NCBI RefSeq assembly: GCF_002149925.1
Contig: NZ_MSLT01000023.1
Coordinates: 833,817 to 897,816, forward strand
Length of the DNA stretch: 64,000 bases
Reading direction: 5' to 3'
Source of the DNA: Thioflexithrix psekupsensis
Lineage (GTDB): Bacteria; Pseudomonadota; Gammaproteobacteria; Beggiatoales; Beggiatoaceae
The notes below the pieces were generated by a model. It ran no database searches, had not been told where the DNA came from, and was given only the letters and a program-made list of their open reading frames with translations. Positions 1-9,839 of this stretch are shown here, in pieces; within the stretch, counting starts at the first letter, position 1; the number at the start of each line of letters is the position of its first letter. Made by a program: the position numbers and the translations under genes.

Positions 1-57
1 ATTCAAGCCCATTTCATCGAACAATCTCTCGGCCATTGCTGCTTTAGTCAGTGCCAT
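1..57 (-). CDS. ihfA: Integration host factor alpha subunit, N-terminal 19 codons (runs off the window)
   Basis: Reading leftward from an ATG at 55-57, the 19 visible codons give MALTKAAMAERLFDEMGLN, the characteristic start of IHF-alpha, the DNA-bending partner of IHF-beta. A GGAAG ribosome binding site lies inside the end of pheT, whose stop codon is only 6 bases upstream. The pheT-ihfA order is the usual one in gammaproteobacteria, so the two are probably co-transcribed. The rest of the gene lies outside the window. Confidence 0.85.
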   Translation of the reverse strand, partial: MALTKAAMAERLFDEMGLN

Positions 58-63
58 TCTTAT

Positions 64-2433
64 TTACTTCCTTAAATATGCGCCAAACTGTTGTTGTAAA
101 GAAGCGAGTATTCCATCAATGGAACTATCTACTTCAGACTCGGTAAGATTGCGCGATTTCGCTTGAAAAATCAAGCCTATAGCAACACTTTTTTTACCCG
201 CTTCTATTCCTTTACCTTGATAAACGTCAAATAAAAGGCAATCTTGCAGCGTTTCTCTTGCGCCATTTTCCCGTACAAATTGAATGAGCATATCAACTGC
301 AATACTTTGATCCAGCACTAAAGCCACATCTCGTCGTACTGATGGATATTTGGATACTTCACTAAAGCGAGCTAAAGGCGCATCAAGTAATTCAGATAAA
401 GCCAATTCAAACAGATAAACAGGCGCGATCAAATCTAATTCCTGCAATTTTTGTGGGTGTAAAGCACCTACTAATCCCACCAAATGTTGATCACGGTAAA
501 TGGCTGCTGTTTGGCCGGGGTGCAATGCAGGGTGAGTTGCCGCTTTAAATTTGTATTTTGAATCAGCGCGTAACAGGGCTTCGACATCGGCTTTAACATG
601 ATAAAAATCGATGGGATCGTGAGGAAGTCCCCATTGTTCTGGCCATGCGCTGCCTGTTGCCACGCCCGCTAACATGGGTTCTTGCTGTAAAACACCAGAT
701 TCAGTCACAAAACGCAATCCTGTTTCAAATAAGCGAACTCTGGGTTGTTGTCGTTTTTGGTTATACTGCACCGCTTGTAATAAGCCTGCCCACAACGTAG
801 TACGCATTGCTGACATGTCGCTGGCGATAGGATTCGCCAATTGCAATGGCACGGATTCGGGATTGATCAATTGCAACAATTTGGGATCGACAAAGCTATA
901 GGTGATCGCTTCTTGATACCCGCGTTGTATTAAAATTTGTTGCACGTCTTGTACGCGCCGCGCAGGCACAGCGGACATATTAAGATGACTGTATAAAGGC
1001 CGCGTCGGCAAATGATTGTAACCATAAACCCGCGCCAATTCTTCGATTAAATCCACTTCGCTATTTAAATCAAAACGATTTGAAGGCGGAATCACCTGCC
1101 ATTCCTGCGCAGTAACACTGATCAGGGTTAAATGCAGACGTTTTAAATAATCCGTCACCGTTTCCGCCGGCAAGGCCATGCCCAATAAGCGCGTAATTCG
1201 TTCAGCCCGCAGACAAATCACTTGTTTTTGCGGTAAATAATCGGCAAAACGGCACTCAATCAGCTCTCCCGCTTGTCCGCCCGCGATGTCTAACAACAGC
1301 GCGGTGGCGCGTTCAGCCGCACGTCGTTGCAAATTGGGATCAACACCGCGTTCAAAACGATAGGAAGAATCCGTGTGTAATCCATAACGCCGCGCCGTAC
1401 CCGCCAATTGTTCGGGCGCAAAAAAAGCACTTTCTAAGAAAATATCTTGTGTTTCCGTCGCCACCGCAGAATCCAAACCACCCATGACACCAGCTAACGC
1501 CAGTATTCGCTGTTGATCGGCGATGACTAAACTTTGGGCATCTAAAGTCAATGTTTGTTGATTTAACAGGGTTAATGTTTCCCCTTCGCCTGCCATACGC
1601 ACCACAACACTGCCTTGTAATTGTTTTAAATCAAAGGCATGGAGCGGCTGCCCTAATTCGAGCAACACATAATTCGTCACATCCACAATCGGGCTAATAC
1701 TACGTAAACCACACCGACGTAAACGTTCTTGTAACCATAAAGGCGTTTGCGCTTGGGGATTAAGACCGCGAATCACTCGCCCCACGTAATGCGGACAGGC
1801 CTGTGGCGCATCAATTTGTACGGGAAAAGTGTCTGGAATCGACACAGTAACTTCTTTATAATCAATGGCTTGAATATTGGTTTGTGTTAATAAACCCACT
1901 TCGCGGGCTAAACCTTCTATGCCCAAGCAATCGCTGCGATTAGGGGTCACATTTAACTCAATGGTGACATCATCTAAGCCCAGATATTCTCTAACATTTT
2001 TTCCCACAGGCGCATCGCTGGGCAGCGGCCAAATTCCCTCAGAACTCTCTGCCAATCCCAATTCAGAAATAGAACAAATCATGCCTTCTGAGGCGACTCC
2101 GCGTAATTTACTTTTTTTAATCGAAAAATCACCGGGTAATTTTGCCCCAATTTGCGCCACCGGTACTTTCAAACCTGCCGCGATATTCGCCGCGCCACAA
2201 ACGATATTTAACGGCGTTTCTTGGCCGACATTCACCTGACACACCCGCAATTTATCGGCATTAGGGTGGGGTTCAACCTGCAACACTTCCCCCACACACA
2301 CGCCAGTAAACGCAGGAGCCACCGGTTCAATGCCTTCCACTTCCAAGCCGGCCATTGTTAATTTTTCGGCCAACGCGGCGGTATTAATATCTGGATTAAC
2401 CCAATCTCTTAACCAATTTTCACTAAATTTCAT
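64..2433 (-). CDS. pheT: Phenylalanine--tRNA ligase beta subunit
   Basis: This 789-residue protein has the normal length and architecture of bacterial PheT. It has an N-terminal EMAP/tRNA-binding domain (about residues 39-150), B3/B4 editing region (about 210-380), B5 domain (about 400-475), a catalytic-like core, and a C-terminal FDX-ACB anticodon-binding domain (about 695-788, with KYPSVRRDVALVLD). It partners with PheS to charge tRNA-Phe in the cytosol; pheS should lie upstream, but the segment from 2442 to 2520 holds no part of it. The gene directly precedes ihfA on the same strand. Confidence 0.97.
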   Translation of the reverse strand: MKFSENWLRDWVNPDINTAALAEKLTMAGLEVEGIEPVAPAFTGVCVGEVLQVEPHPNADKLRVCQVNVGQETPLNIVCGAANIAAGLKVPVAQIGAKLPGDFSIKKSKLRGVASEGMICSISELGLAESSEGIWPLPSDAPVGKNVREYLGLDDVTIELNVTPNRSDCLGIEGLAREVGLLTQTNIQAIDYKEVTVSIPDTFPVQIDAPQACPHYVGRVIRGLNPQAQTPLWLQERLRRCGLRSISPIVDVTNYVLLELGQPLHAFDLKQLQGSVVVRMAGEGETLTLLNQQTLTLDAQSLVIADQQRILALAGVMGGLDSAVATETQDIFLESAFFAPEQLAGTARRYGLHTDSSYRFERGVDPNLQRRAAERATALLLDIAGGQAGELIECRFADYLPQKQVICLRAERITRLLGMALPAETVTDYLKRLHLTLISVTAQEWQVIPPSNRFDLNSEVDLIEELARVYGYNHLPTRPLYSHLNMSAVPARRVQDVQQILIQRGYQEAITYSFVDPKLLQLINPESVPLQLANPIASDMSAMRTTLWAGLLQAVQYNQKRQQPRVRLFETGLRFVTESGVLQQEPMLAGVATGSAWPEQWGLPHDPIDFYHVKADVEALLRADSKYKFKAATHPALHPGQTAAIYRDQHLVGLVGALHPQKLQELDLIAPVYLFELALSELLDAPLARFSEVSKYPSVRRDVALVLDQSIAVDMLIQFVRENGARETLQDCLLFDVYQGKGIEAGKKSVAIGLIFQAKSRNLTESEVDSSIDGILASLQQQFGAYLRK

Positions 2434-2521
2434 AAAATAATGTGCGAATTTTCTTAAAAAAAGTAAATCGTAAAATTCGCAACCTCCGTGTGTTGTGTTG
2501 TGCTGTTTTTAAAAGACGACT

Positions 2522-2728
2522 TTACGCATCCAAATCAGGAATCAATAAACTTTCCAAACGGGAGATCATATCTTTTACTAATAATTTTCTTTTTTTCAAG
2601 CGTTTTAATTGCAATTCATCGATACATTTATCTTGAGACAAGCGATTAATCACATCGTCTAAATCTCGATGTTCTAAATATAATCCTTGTAAACGTTGAT
2701 TTATTAGGGTGCTTTCTTCTAATAACAT
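2522..2728 (-). CDS. YdcH/DUF465 family small protein
   Basis: A 68-residue, charged, probably all-helical protein containing the HRDLDDVINRL and LKRLKKRKLLVKDMISRLE segments typical of the YdcH (DUF465) family of short hairpin proteins of unknown function. The start follows an AAGGAAAAAG-type ribosome binding site. It stands alone between pheT and a response-regulator kinase on the same strand. Family assignment rests on these helical segments and the length. Confidence 0.75.
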   Translation of the reverse strand: MLLEESTLINQRLQGLYLEHRDLDDVINRLSQDKCIDELQLKRLKKRKLLVKDMISRLESLLIPDLDA

Positions 2729-2753
2729 GGACTTTTTCCTTAAAAAAATAAAA

Positions 2754-3833
2754 TTATGCCGCGGGTAACGTGAAATAAAATAAACTGCCTTCGCCGAGTT
2801 GGCTTTTTACGCCCACTTCACCGCCTAATTTTTTAATAATTTGCCCCACAATCGATAACCCTAAACCATGACCTTCAACGGCATCCGTATGTAAACGCAT
2901 AAAAGGTGTAAACAATTGTCGTTGTTCCTCGACGGTCAAACCGCGTCCATTATCCCGCACCCAAAAACGCACCCGCTGGCCACGACAGGTTTCCGCGCCC
3001 ACTTGTAAACGCGGAGGCGTACCGCCGTATTTTAGCCCATTGTGCAAATAGTTAAACCACACTTCCTCAATCCACGGCGCGTAACCCAAAGCCGCTGGCC
3101 ATTCACCACAATAACTGATTTCGGCTTGATATTTTTCCAACATGGTTTGTAAACGCTGGGTTAAGACGCTTGCAACAATCTCTTGCATATTTAATACGTG
3201 ATACTCAACTGTTTTCTGCTGACTTACGCCCGCAAGCAGTAACAGCGCGTCAATAATATTAATCGTTTGTCGCCCGGCCTGCCCAATTAACTGTAATCTT
3301 TCCCGCATTCGCGCATCGACTACCGTGCCTTCGGGCGATTTTAAAAATAAAGTCTCCGCCAAACACGTCATGGCACTGATCGGGTCTTTCAAATCGTGAG
3401 CGACCGTATGCGCGAATGCGTCCAATTCCATATTACGTTCATACAGTCGCTGTTGCAATTTATGCGCGTTCAAATGCGCCCGAATGCGCGCCAACACTTC
3501 CTCGTGTTGCAACGGCTTAGTGATGTAATCCGACGCACCCACTTGAAATCCTTTGACTTTATCCGTGGTGTCAGTCAGCGCAGTCATAAAAATAACCGGA
3601 ATGTCTGCTGTGGCTGGATTACTTTTCAAACGTTGACACACCTGAAAACCGTCCATATCGGGCATCATGATGTCTAACAAAATCATGTCAGGATTGGCAT
3701 ATTCTGCGGTCTGAATGCCCTCTTCGCCCTCTCTCGCCACCAAAACATCAAAACCCGCTTTACTCAACATATTGAGCAAAACAGTCACATTTTCAGGAGT
3801 GTCATCAACCACCAGCAGAGTATCAAGTATCAT
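2754..3833 (-). CDS. Response regulator receiver fused to a histidine kinase
   Basis: The 359-residue protein begins with a CheY-like receiver domain (VVDDTPENV, phosphoacceptor Asp in LLDIMMPDMDGF, conserved Lys in DYITKPL). A DHp helix follows with the phosphoacceptor His in AHTVAHDLKDPIS, then a HATPase_c domain (N box near YLHNGLKYG, RDNGRGL, GLGLSIV). There is no membrane segment, so it should act as a cytosolic relay between an upstream kinase and an unknown output. The layout is very like the protein at 17866-19050. It lies alone between ppc and the YdcH-like gene; no cognate output regulator is adjacent. Confidence 0.9.
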   Translation of the reverse strand: MILDTLLVVDDTPENVTVLLNMLSKAGFDVLVAREGEEGIQTAEYANPDMILLDIMMPDMDGFQVCQRLKSNPATADIPVIFMTALTDTTDKVKGFQVGASDYITKPLQHEEVLARIRAHLNAHKLQQRLYERNMELDAFAHTVAHDLKDPISAMTCLAETLFLKSPEGTVVDARMRERLQLIGQAGRQTINIIDALLLLAGVSQQKTVEYHVLNMQEIVASVLTQRLQTMLEKYQAEISYCGEWPAALGYAPWIEEVWFNYLHNGLKYGGTPPRLQVGAETCRGQRVRFWVRDNGRGLTVEEQRQLFTPFMRLHTDAVEGHGLGLSIVGQIIKKLGGEVGVKSQLGEGSLFYFTLPAA

Positions 3834-3886
3834 AGCGGATTTAATATAAAAAGAATGCGCTGAAAAAATAAGCCATTTTGAGAAAA

Positions 3887-6778
3887 TTATCCCGTGTTTC
3901 TCATGCCCGCAGCAATGGCATTAATAGAACGCAATAAAGGATTTAACCAACGTTCGGCTTCTGCTTCATTGCCTTCATTAATATAACGGCGATATTGTCG
4001 CAATAAATGCACTTGAATCACGTTTAACGGATCAATATAAGGTTGACGACGTTTTAAAGAAATTTGCAAGGCAGGATTATGCGATAATAATTCATTCGAT
4101 TGCGTCACTAATAATAATTGCTCAAGGGTGCGGCGATATTCTTGTTCAATATGCGCAAAAATCAACTCTCCATGCTCTTGATCTTGGCACAAGCTGGCGT
4201 AATTGCGCATAATCTCTAAATCCGCTTTAAATAATGCCATTTCAATATTGCTCAGTAAAGAACGGAAAAATGGCCAATCTTGATACATGGCTTGCAATTT
4301 CTTTAATCGCGCCGAATCTCCTTGGCAATAAGCCGCCAATGCCCAGCCTAAACCATACCACGCGGGCAAAGTATGCCGAGATTGCGACCAACCGAAAACC
4401 CAAGGAATGGCGCGAATAGAGTATTTAGAAGGATTATCCGCCCGCCGCCGCGCAGGACGTGAGCCAATGTTCATTAAAGCAATTTCTGATACGGGCGTGG
4501 CCTCATAAAAATAAGTCATTAAGCCTTCCGTATGGTCGGTTAATTGGCGATAATGCTGTTCTCCTAAAGCCGACAATTCGCGCATAATTTCCAAAAATTC
4601 GGGCGGATCATTCGCAACATCATGCCCTCCCAATAAACTGTTGGCGGTGGCACGCATTAAGCCTGAAGCTCCTGCATTTAATTCATAAATAGCGGTTTCA
4701 GGATTACTGTATTTATACGATAATACTTCACCTTGTTCTGTGAATTTAATTTGTCCGCGTACCGTTCCCACCGGTTGAGACACAATAGCCTCATAAGTCG
4801 GGCCACCACCACGTCCCACAGACCCCCCACGCCCATGAAATAAACGGCAAGTAATGCCATAACGATCCGCTAATGCGGTAATTTTACGTTGCGCTTCGTA
4901 TAAATTCCAAGAAGACGATAAAATGCCCCCATCTTTACAAGAATCCGAATAACCTAACATCACTTCTTGCAACGCGCCTTTAGGCTGAATTAACGCAGGA
5001 TCAATGCGATGGGTTAAAGGAATTGAGGCATAACTTTCTTCTTCGTAAAAACGCAACAATTCCCGATACAAAGGAATGTCTAATAAAGTACTTAATACCT
5101 GATCAATATGGGTTAAATCTTCAATCGTTTCAAATAAAGGCGCAACGGTCACATGACAAAATACTTTGCCATCCGGATATTGACCGACTAAACCATGTTG
5201 CTGTGCCAACACCAATACTTCTAATACATGGCTGGCTGTATGCGTCATAGAAATCACATAACTGCCGAAAATTTGCGGACTGATCGCCAAACGCATTTCA
5301 GCCATCACACAAAACACATCTAACGTTTGTTGTGTATTTTCAGTGAGTTGGCCGTTATTTGCAAATTGCCAATTCTGCGTTAATAATTCGACCAAATGCT
5401 GCAAACGTTGCGATTCATCAAGCGTTAAATAATCGACATTCTTTTGCAAACTTAATTCAGCAATCGCTTCACTGTGGCGTGTTGATTCTTGACGAATATC
5501 CAAACGCATTAAATAAAAACCAAAAGTTTCTACCAAACGCAATAAATCTTTTAATCCGCGTTCAGCCACTTGAATATCACCGTGACTGATTAATGAATCT
5601 CGAATCACTAATAAATCCCGATAAAATTCAATTTCACTGGGATAAGCATAAGCTCGCAATTCTGTGGCCTGCATTCCCGTCAAATTATTTTGCAAACGCA
5701 ACTGCACTAAGGTCAAATTACAGCGTAACCGATCTCGCATTAATAAGCATTTGCGTCGATAAATTTCTTGAATATGCTCAGAATGCGGATCACGCTGGCA
5801 ACGTTCGGCCAATTGTACATCCTCCATCAACTGCGCCATAAACGCCTCTGAAGGCTGACACAAACGGGTCGAATGGGTCAAGGTATCCGTCAATTCTTGT
5901 ACACACTGTACGTATTCTTGTAGAATTTCTTGGGCTTGCAACAATACCGCAGTCGCTGTGGTTTCGGGCGTGACAAAAGGATTACCGTCCCGATCTCCAC
6001 CGATCCACGACCCAAAACGCAGAAAACTTGGCACCCGCACCGGCTGTTGCAAGCTGTAAATACGGCGCACACTGCGTTCTACCGCACGATAAGTGTGGGG
6101 AACAGCCACAAATAAGCATTCACGAAAATAATGCAAACCATTGGTGATTTCATCCACCACTTCTAATTTTTTCGTGCGAACTTCATCCGTTTTCCATAAT
6201 AAATGCAAATAAGATTCTAAAACTTCTTGTTGATCTTGAATTTCAACTTGACTTAATTTACGCGGATTAAAATGTTTCACACGGGTAAAAATTCGCCGCA
6301 AAGCCACTTGAATCGTGCGCCGCCGTGCTTCGGTAGGATGCGCGGTAAAAACAGGAATATAAGTCAAACTATTTAACAACAATTGAATCTGTTCTGGCGT
6401 AATTTCATTGGCGATCAATTGGCGTAAGGTTTGATCAAAAGATTCCTCCCAAAGTGGGCCGCCGCGATGAATTAAACGTTGCCGTCTTTGATCGCGGAAT
6501 AATTCCTCTGCAATATTCAATAAACTAAAGTAAATATTAAAGGCCCGCACCACATCCGTTAATATCTCAGGCGATAAGGCTTGAATTAATCGTTCTAATT
6601 GGCGACGTTTATTCGGGTTGGGGGTTTCATGCAGACTGATATAACCCTTGCGTAAGGTTTCCACCGCCGCGTAAACTTGACCGTCGGCGCGGGCTAACAG
6701 CGTTTTACCTAACAATTTGCCCAATAATTTGACTCGTCGGCGCAATGCTTTGTCCTTAACCTTGACAGATTCCATCAT
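3887..6778 (-). CDS. ppc: Phosphoenolpyruvate carboxylase
   Basis: At 963 residues this is a full-length bacterial PEP carboxylase, which adds bicarbonate to phosphoenolpyruvate to make oxaloacetate and replenish the TCA cycle. The catalytic histidine motif FTAHPTEARRRT (near residue 145), the lysine motif YSDSCKDGGILSS, the glycine-rich HGRGGSVGRGGGPTY loop and the C-terminal NTG are all present. It starts with tandem ATG codons, and the 205-base upstream segment to 6983 should hold its promoter. It is monocistronic. Confidence 0.97.
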   Translation of the reverse strand: MMESVKVKDKALRRRVKLLGKLLGKTLLARADGQVYAAVETLRKGYISLHETPNPNKRRQLERLIQALSPEILTDVVRAFNIYFSLLNIAEELFRDQRRQRLIHRGGPLWEESFDQTLRQLIANEITPEQIQLLLNSLTYIPVFTAHPTEARRRTIQVALRRIFTRVKHFNPRKLSQVEIQDQQEVLESYLHLLWKTDEVRTKKLEVVDEITNGLHYFRECLFVAVPHTYRAVERSVRRIYSLQQPVRVPSFLRFGSWIGGDRDGNPFVTPETTATAVLLQAQEILQEYVQCVQELTDTLTHSTRLCQPSEAFMAQLMEDVQLAERCQRDPHSEHIQEIYRRKCLLMRDRLRCNLTLVQLRLQNNLTGMQATELRAYAYPSEIEFYRDLLVIRDSLISHGDIQVAERGLKDLLRLVETFGFYLMRLDIRQESTRHSEAIAELSLQKNVDYLTLDESQRLQHLVELLTQNWQFANNGQLTENTQQTLDVFCVMAEMRLAISPQIFGSYVISMTHTASHVLEVLVLAQQHGLVGQYPDGKVFCHVTVAPLFETIEDLTHIDQVLSTLLDIPLYRELLRFYEEESYASIPLTHRIDPALIQPKGALQEVMLGYSDSCKDGGILSSSWNLYEAQRKITALADRYGITCRLFHGRGGSVGRGGGPTYEAIVSQPVGTVRGQIKFTEQGEVLSYKYSNPETAIYELNAGASGLMRATANSLLGGHDVANDPPEFLEIMRELSALGEQHYRQLTDHTEGLMTYFYEATPVSEIALMNIGSRPARRRADNPSKYSIRAIPWVFGWSQSRHTLPAWYGLGWALAAYCQGDSARLKKLQAMYQDWPFFRSLLSNIEMALFKADLEIMRNYASLCQDQEHGELIFAHIEQEYRRTLEQLLLVTQSNELLSHNPALQISLKRRQPYIDPLNVIQVHLLRQYRRYINEGNEAEAERWLNPLLRSINAIAAGMRNTG

Positions 6779-6983
6779 AAACAGCCCTAATGTGCAGTGG
6801 AAAGATGAGGTGAAATGTTCTTTAAGAATACAAAATAAATCGCCTTATGGCAGGATCACCCGTGTTGAATATTGGCCTAATCATAACCGATTTTTGCCCT
6901 ACTTATGCAAAAAAATTGAGTTGATCCGAGTCGTGAACAGAAAATAGTTTAATGATCGACTTAATCATTGAGACTTACACCCA

Positions 6984-7772
6984 TTATCCCCACAACATTT
7001 TTAAAGCAATAATCGCTAGAAAAATCCCAAACAATTTTTTTAATAATGTAGTGGGTAAAGTATGGGTTAATTTCGCACCTAAAGGGGCAGTAAAAACACT
7101 AATCGCTGCCACTAAAATAAAAGCAGGTAAATACACATAACCCAAACTATAATTGGGCAAATGAGACACAGACCATCCAGTGACAATAAAACCCATCGCC
7201 CCCGCAAGCGCAATCGGAAAACCACAAGCGGCTGAAGTGGCTATGGCGTGCCGTAATGTCACATTGCAAAAAGTCAAAAAAGGCACCGTCAACGATCCAC
7301 CCCCAATACCCACCAAAGCCGACAATATCCCAATAAAAACAGCAATCATTCCAGTGAGATAGCGATTAGGCAATTGTCGATGTGCAGCGGGTTTTTTACC
7401 CCAAATCATTTCTATGGACAATAATAACAGGAAAATGCCAAAAATAATGCGTAAAAAATCACTGGATAAATAATGTGCAATCCACGCGCCGAGAAACGCA
7501 CCCAATGCCACCCCCGGTGCCAATTGCCACACGATTGACCATTGTACCGCGCCATGACGATGATGCGCCCAAATTGACGCAATAGAAGTGGCGACAATTG
7601 TCGCTAAAGAAGTCCCAATCGCAATGTGCATTAAATGCACACTAGGCACGGATTGACCATAATGAAAAATCCACACCAATGCAGGCACAATCACAGCCCC
7701 GCCACCAATCCCTAATAATCCTGCTAAAATACCCGCAATAAACCCTAAAATAAGTAAAAAAATAATTTCCAT
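6984..7772 (-). CDS. TauE/SafE family sulfite/organosulfonate exporter-like permease
   Basis: An integral membrane protein of about 262 residues with roughly eight hydrophobic segments and the two family-specific glycine-rich repeats (GFIAGILAGLLGIGGGAVIVPAL and GILSALVGIGGGSLTVPF, here only described by their GIGGG cores). TauE/SafE permeases move sulfite, sulfoacetate or related anions out across the inner membrane; the substrate here is not determinable. I place the start at the ATG at 7770-7772 (MEIIFLLI), because the longer frame would overlap the upstream gene and adds a non-hydrophobic leader. The gene begins 8 bases after the stop of the next gene upstream, suggesting an operon. Confidence 0.88.
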   Translation of the reverse strand: MEIIFLLILGFIAGILAGLLGIGGGAVIVPALVWIFHYGQSVPSVHLMHIAIGTSLATIVATSIASIWAHHRHGAVQWSIVWQLAPGVALGAFLGAWIAHYLSSDFLRIIFGIFLLLLSIEMIWGKKPAAHRQLPNRYLTGMIAVFIGILSALVGIGGGSLTVPFLTFCNVTLRHAIATSAACGFPIALAGAMGFIVTGWSVSHLPNYSLGYVYLPAFILVAAISVFTAPLGAKLTHTLPTTLLKKLFGIFLAIIALKMLWG

Positions 7773-7780
7773 AACACTGA

Positions 7781-8725
7781 TCACTGTTCTAATGATGTTG
7801 TTGTTGTTTTTTCTTCTGAGACCATCAGCAACAGAATGCCTGCCAATAATTCTGTACAGACCGTCCAAAAACGAAATAATAAACTGGCCATAATCGCCTG
7901 TTCTAATGGCATGAATTGAATTAAAAATAAAGTACTCACCGATTCTCTAACGCCAATTCCCCCCGGTGCAAATAAAGCAAAAAATCCCACCGTCATGCCC
8001 ACCACATTGGCTAGCGTAATCCATAAAATTAATTCGACATTAAATAACGCATTGACAAAAGCAAAATAAACGCCGCTATAAACCAAACCCAGCATTGACC
8101 AAGCCGTGACAAATCCTATAATAAGATAAAAATAAGCGGTTATATCTAATAACGGTAAATCAGTTAAACCTTCTATTTCTTTTTTAATAAACCAACGACT
8201 GATGACATTATAAAAACGAAAAGACAGCGATAATAAAACCCTTCCCAAACCAATACTGAGCCACGCTAACACCGCAATGCACACCCATAATAATTCCTGC
8301 GTCAACACAGCCCACAACGTGGCCGCAAGAATAGCACCCGAATGCACTAAGGCAAACTGCTCTTGTAAAGTTAAACTAATAATTTCTGTCCAAGATAACC
8401 CTTTGTTTTTTAACTGAGTTCCCCGCGCAAACATCCCCCACACTTTACCGGGCAAATACTTACCTATCATCAGCAAAATAATTTGCATTAAGGCACTTTT
8501 AAATTTAATTTTAAGTGGTGTCAACTGCAAAATATTATATCGCCAAAGATAGGCCGTGAGCAGTAAAAATAGGATTTGCAGTACGACAGCAATCCAGAGA
8601 TAATGAGGATTTAACGTTAAATGATTTTCCAGCTTGTCTTTTTCTATCCACAGATAATGACCAATAAACAACAAAGCAAACAAGATAAAAAAACTTAACC
8701 AAAATCGCTTTAGCCAAACTAACAT
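7781..8725 (-). CDS. UPF0104/lysylphosphatidylglycerol synthase-type transmembrane protein
   Basis: A 314-residue polytopic protein with about eight hydrophobic segments and the family motifs GKYLPGKVWGMFARG and FFALFAPGGIGVRE, typical of the AglD/YbhN/MprF transmembrane family. MprF members flip or modify lipids, but this one lacks the synthase domain, so only a membrane-lipid-related role can be suggested. It is immediately upstream of the TauE-like gene and probably co-transcribed. Confidence 0.82.
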   Translation of the reverse strand: MLVWLKRFWLSFFILFALLFIGHYLWIEKDKLENHLTLNPHYLWIAVVLQILFLLLTAYLWRYNILQLTPLKIKFKSALMQIILLMIGKYLPGKVWGMFARGTQLKNKGLSWTEIISLTLQEQFALVHSGAILAATLWAVLTQELLWVCIAVLAWLSIGLGRVLLSLSFRFYNVISRWFIKKEIEGLTDLPLLDITAYFYLIIGFVTAWSMLGLVYSGVYFAFVNALFNVELILWITLANVVGMTVGFFALFAPGGIGVRESVSTLFLIQFMPLEQAIMASLLFRFWTVCTELLAGILLLMVSEEKTTTTSLEQ

Positions 8726-9011
8726 GAATGGTGTAACCTTAAAGTATTCTTGACTTCAATTCACCCATTTTATAACATTCCAAGCCATTATGCAGAGGAT
8801 TACCATCCTGTTTTTCAGCAGAAAAATATTTTTGACAAAACAGACAAAATAGCTTAAACCCAAATGCAAGATTAAAAACAGAAAAAATATATTATTCTTT
8901 ACGTCTACAGCATAAAGTAACTACAATAAATTCTTAAAAACGCACAACAATCATCACCCGATAAAGTGAAATTCGTGCCTTAAAAATAAAACGAATGTGG
9001 TGGAGTTTATC
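8726..9011. other. Intergenic region between divergent genes
   Basis: This AT-rich stretch separates the leftward membrane-protein operon from the rightward amidase-tldD pair and must contain both promoters. I see no clear RNA gene, repeat or operator. A TGGAG ribosome binding site for the amidase ends at 9005. Confidence 0.5.
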
Positions 9012-9839
9012 ATGACGGTTCATCGTATTGCGGCTGTACAAATGGCCTCAGGCGCACAAGTCGCCGCTAACTTACAAGAAGCCCAACGACTCATCCAAGA
9101 AGCGGTAGAAAATGGCGCGGAATGTGTTGTTTTACCCGAAAATTTTGCCTTTATGGGCGCGAATGATCACGCAAAATTAGCCATTCAAGAACCGTTTGGA
9201 GAAGGAATGATCCAACAATTTTTAGCCCAAACCGCCAAACAACAAGGCATTTGGTTAATTGGTGGTACGATTCCCTTAGCCAGCGGCGATCCCCATCGAG
9301 TACGAGCGGCTTGTTTAGCGTACAATCCGGAAGGGATTTGTGTGGCGCGTTACGACAAAATACACTTGTTTGATGTCGATGTGGGCAGCCACGAACGTTA
9401 TGAAGAATCCCAAACCACCGACCCCGGACAGGAAATCACGGTATTTGACACCCCTTTTGGCCGCATTGGCTTGGCAATCTGTTATGATCTTCGTTTTCCT
9501 GAATTATTCCGGTGTTTATTAGAACAAGGCGCAGAAATTATTTGTGTTCCATCAGCGTTTACTGACATCACTGGCCGCGCCCATTGGGAACTGCTCACCC
9601 GAACCCGCGCTGTAGAAAATTTGTCATACTTAATAGCAGCCGATCAAGGCGGATACCATGTCAATGGACGCAAAACTTACGGTGATAGCCTCATTGTTGA
9701 CCCCTGGGGACATGTATTAAACCGCTTATTTCAAGGCCTAGGTGTCGTCACCGCCGACATAGACACCGAACATCAAGCCCAATTGCGACAACGTTTTCCG
9801 ACCATTCATCATCGAAAAATCTTATGTCAAGCCCGCTAA
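9012..9839 (+). CDS. Carbon-nitrogen hydrolase, Nit1-like (deaminated glutathione amidase candidate)
   Basis: A nitrilase-superfamily amidase of about 275 residues with the Glu-Lys-Cys triad visible as VVLPENFAF (Glu near 42), YDKIHLFDVDV (Lys near 115) and GLAICYDLRFPE (Cys near 156). The DVDVGSHERYEES and TRARAVENL-type segments fit the Nit1/YbeM branch, which repairs deaminated glutathione. I chose the ATG at 9012 because TGGAG lies 6 bases upstream; GTG codons at 8997 and 9000 are alternatives. The 3' end overlaps tldD by 16 bases, indicating coupled translation. Confidence 0.88.
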   Translation: MTVHRIAAVQMASGAQVAANLQEAQRLIQEAVENGAECVVLPENFAFMGANDHAKLAIQEPFGEGMIQQFLAQTAKQQGIWLIGGTIPLASGDPHRVRAACLAYNPEGICVARYDKIHLFDVDVGSHERYEESQTTDPGQEITVFDTPFGRIGLAICYDLRFPELFRCLLEQGAEIICVPSAFTDITGRAHWELLTRTRAVENLSYLIAADQGGYHVNGRKTYGDSLIVDPWGHVLNRLFQGLGVVTADIDTEHQAQLRQRFPTIHHRKILCQAR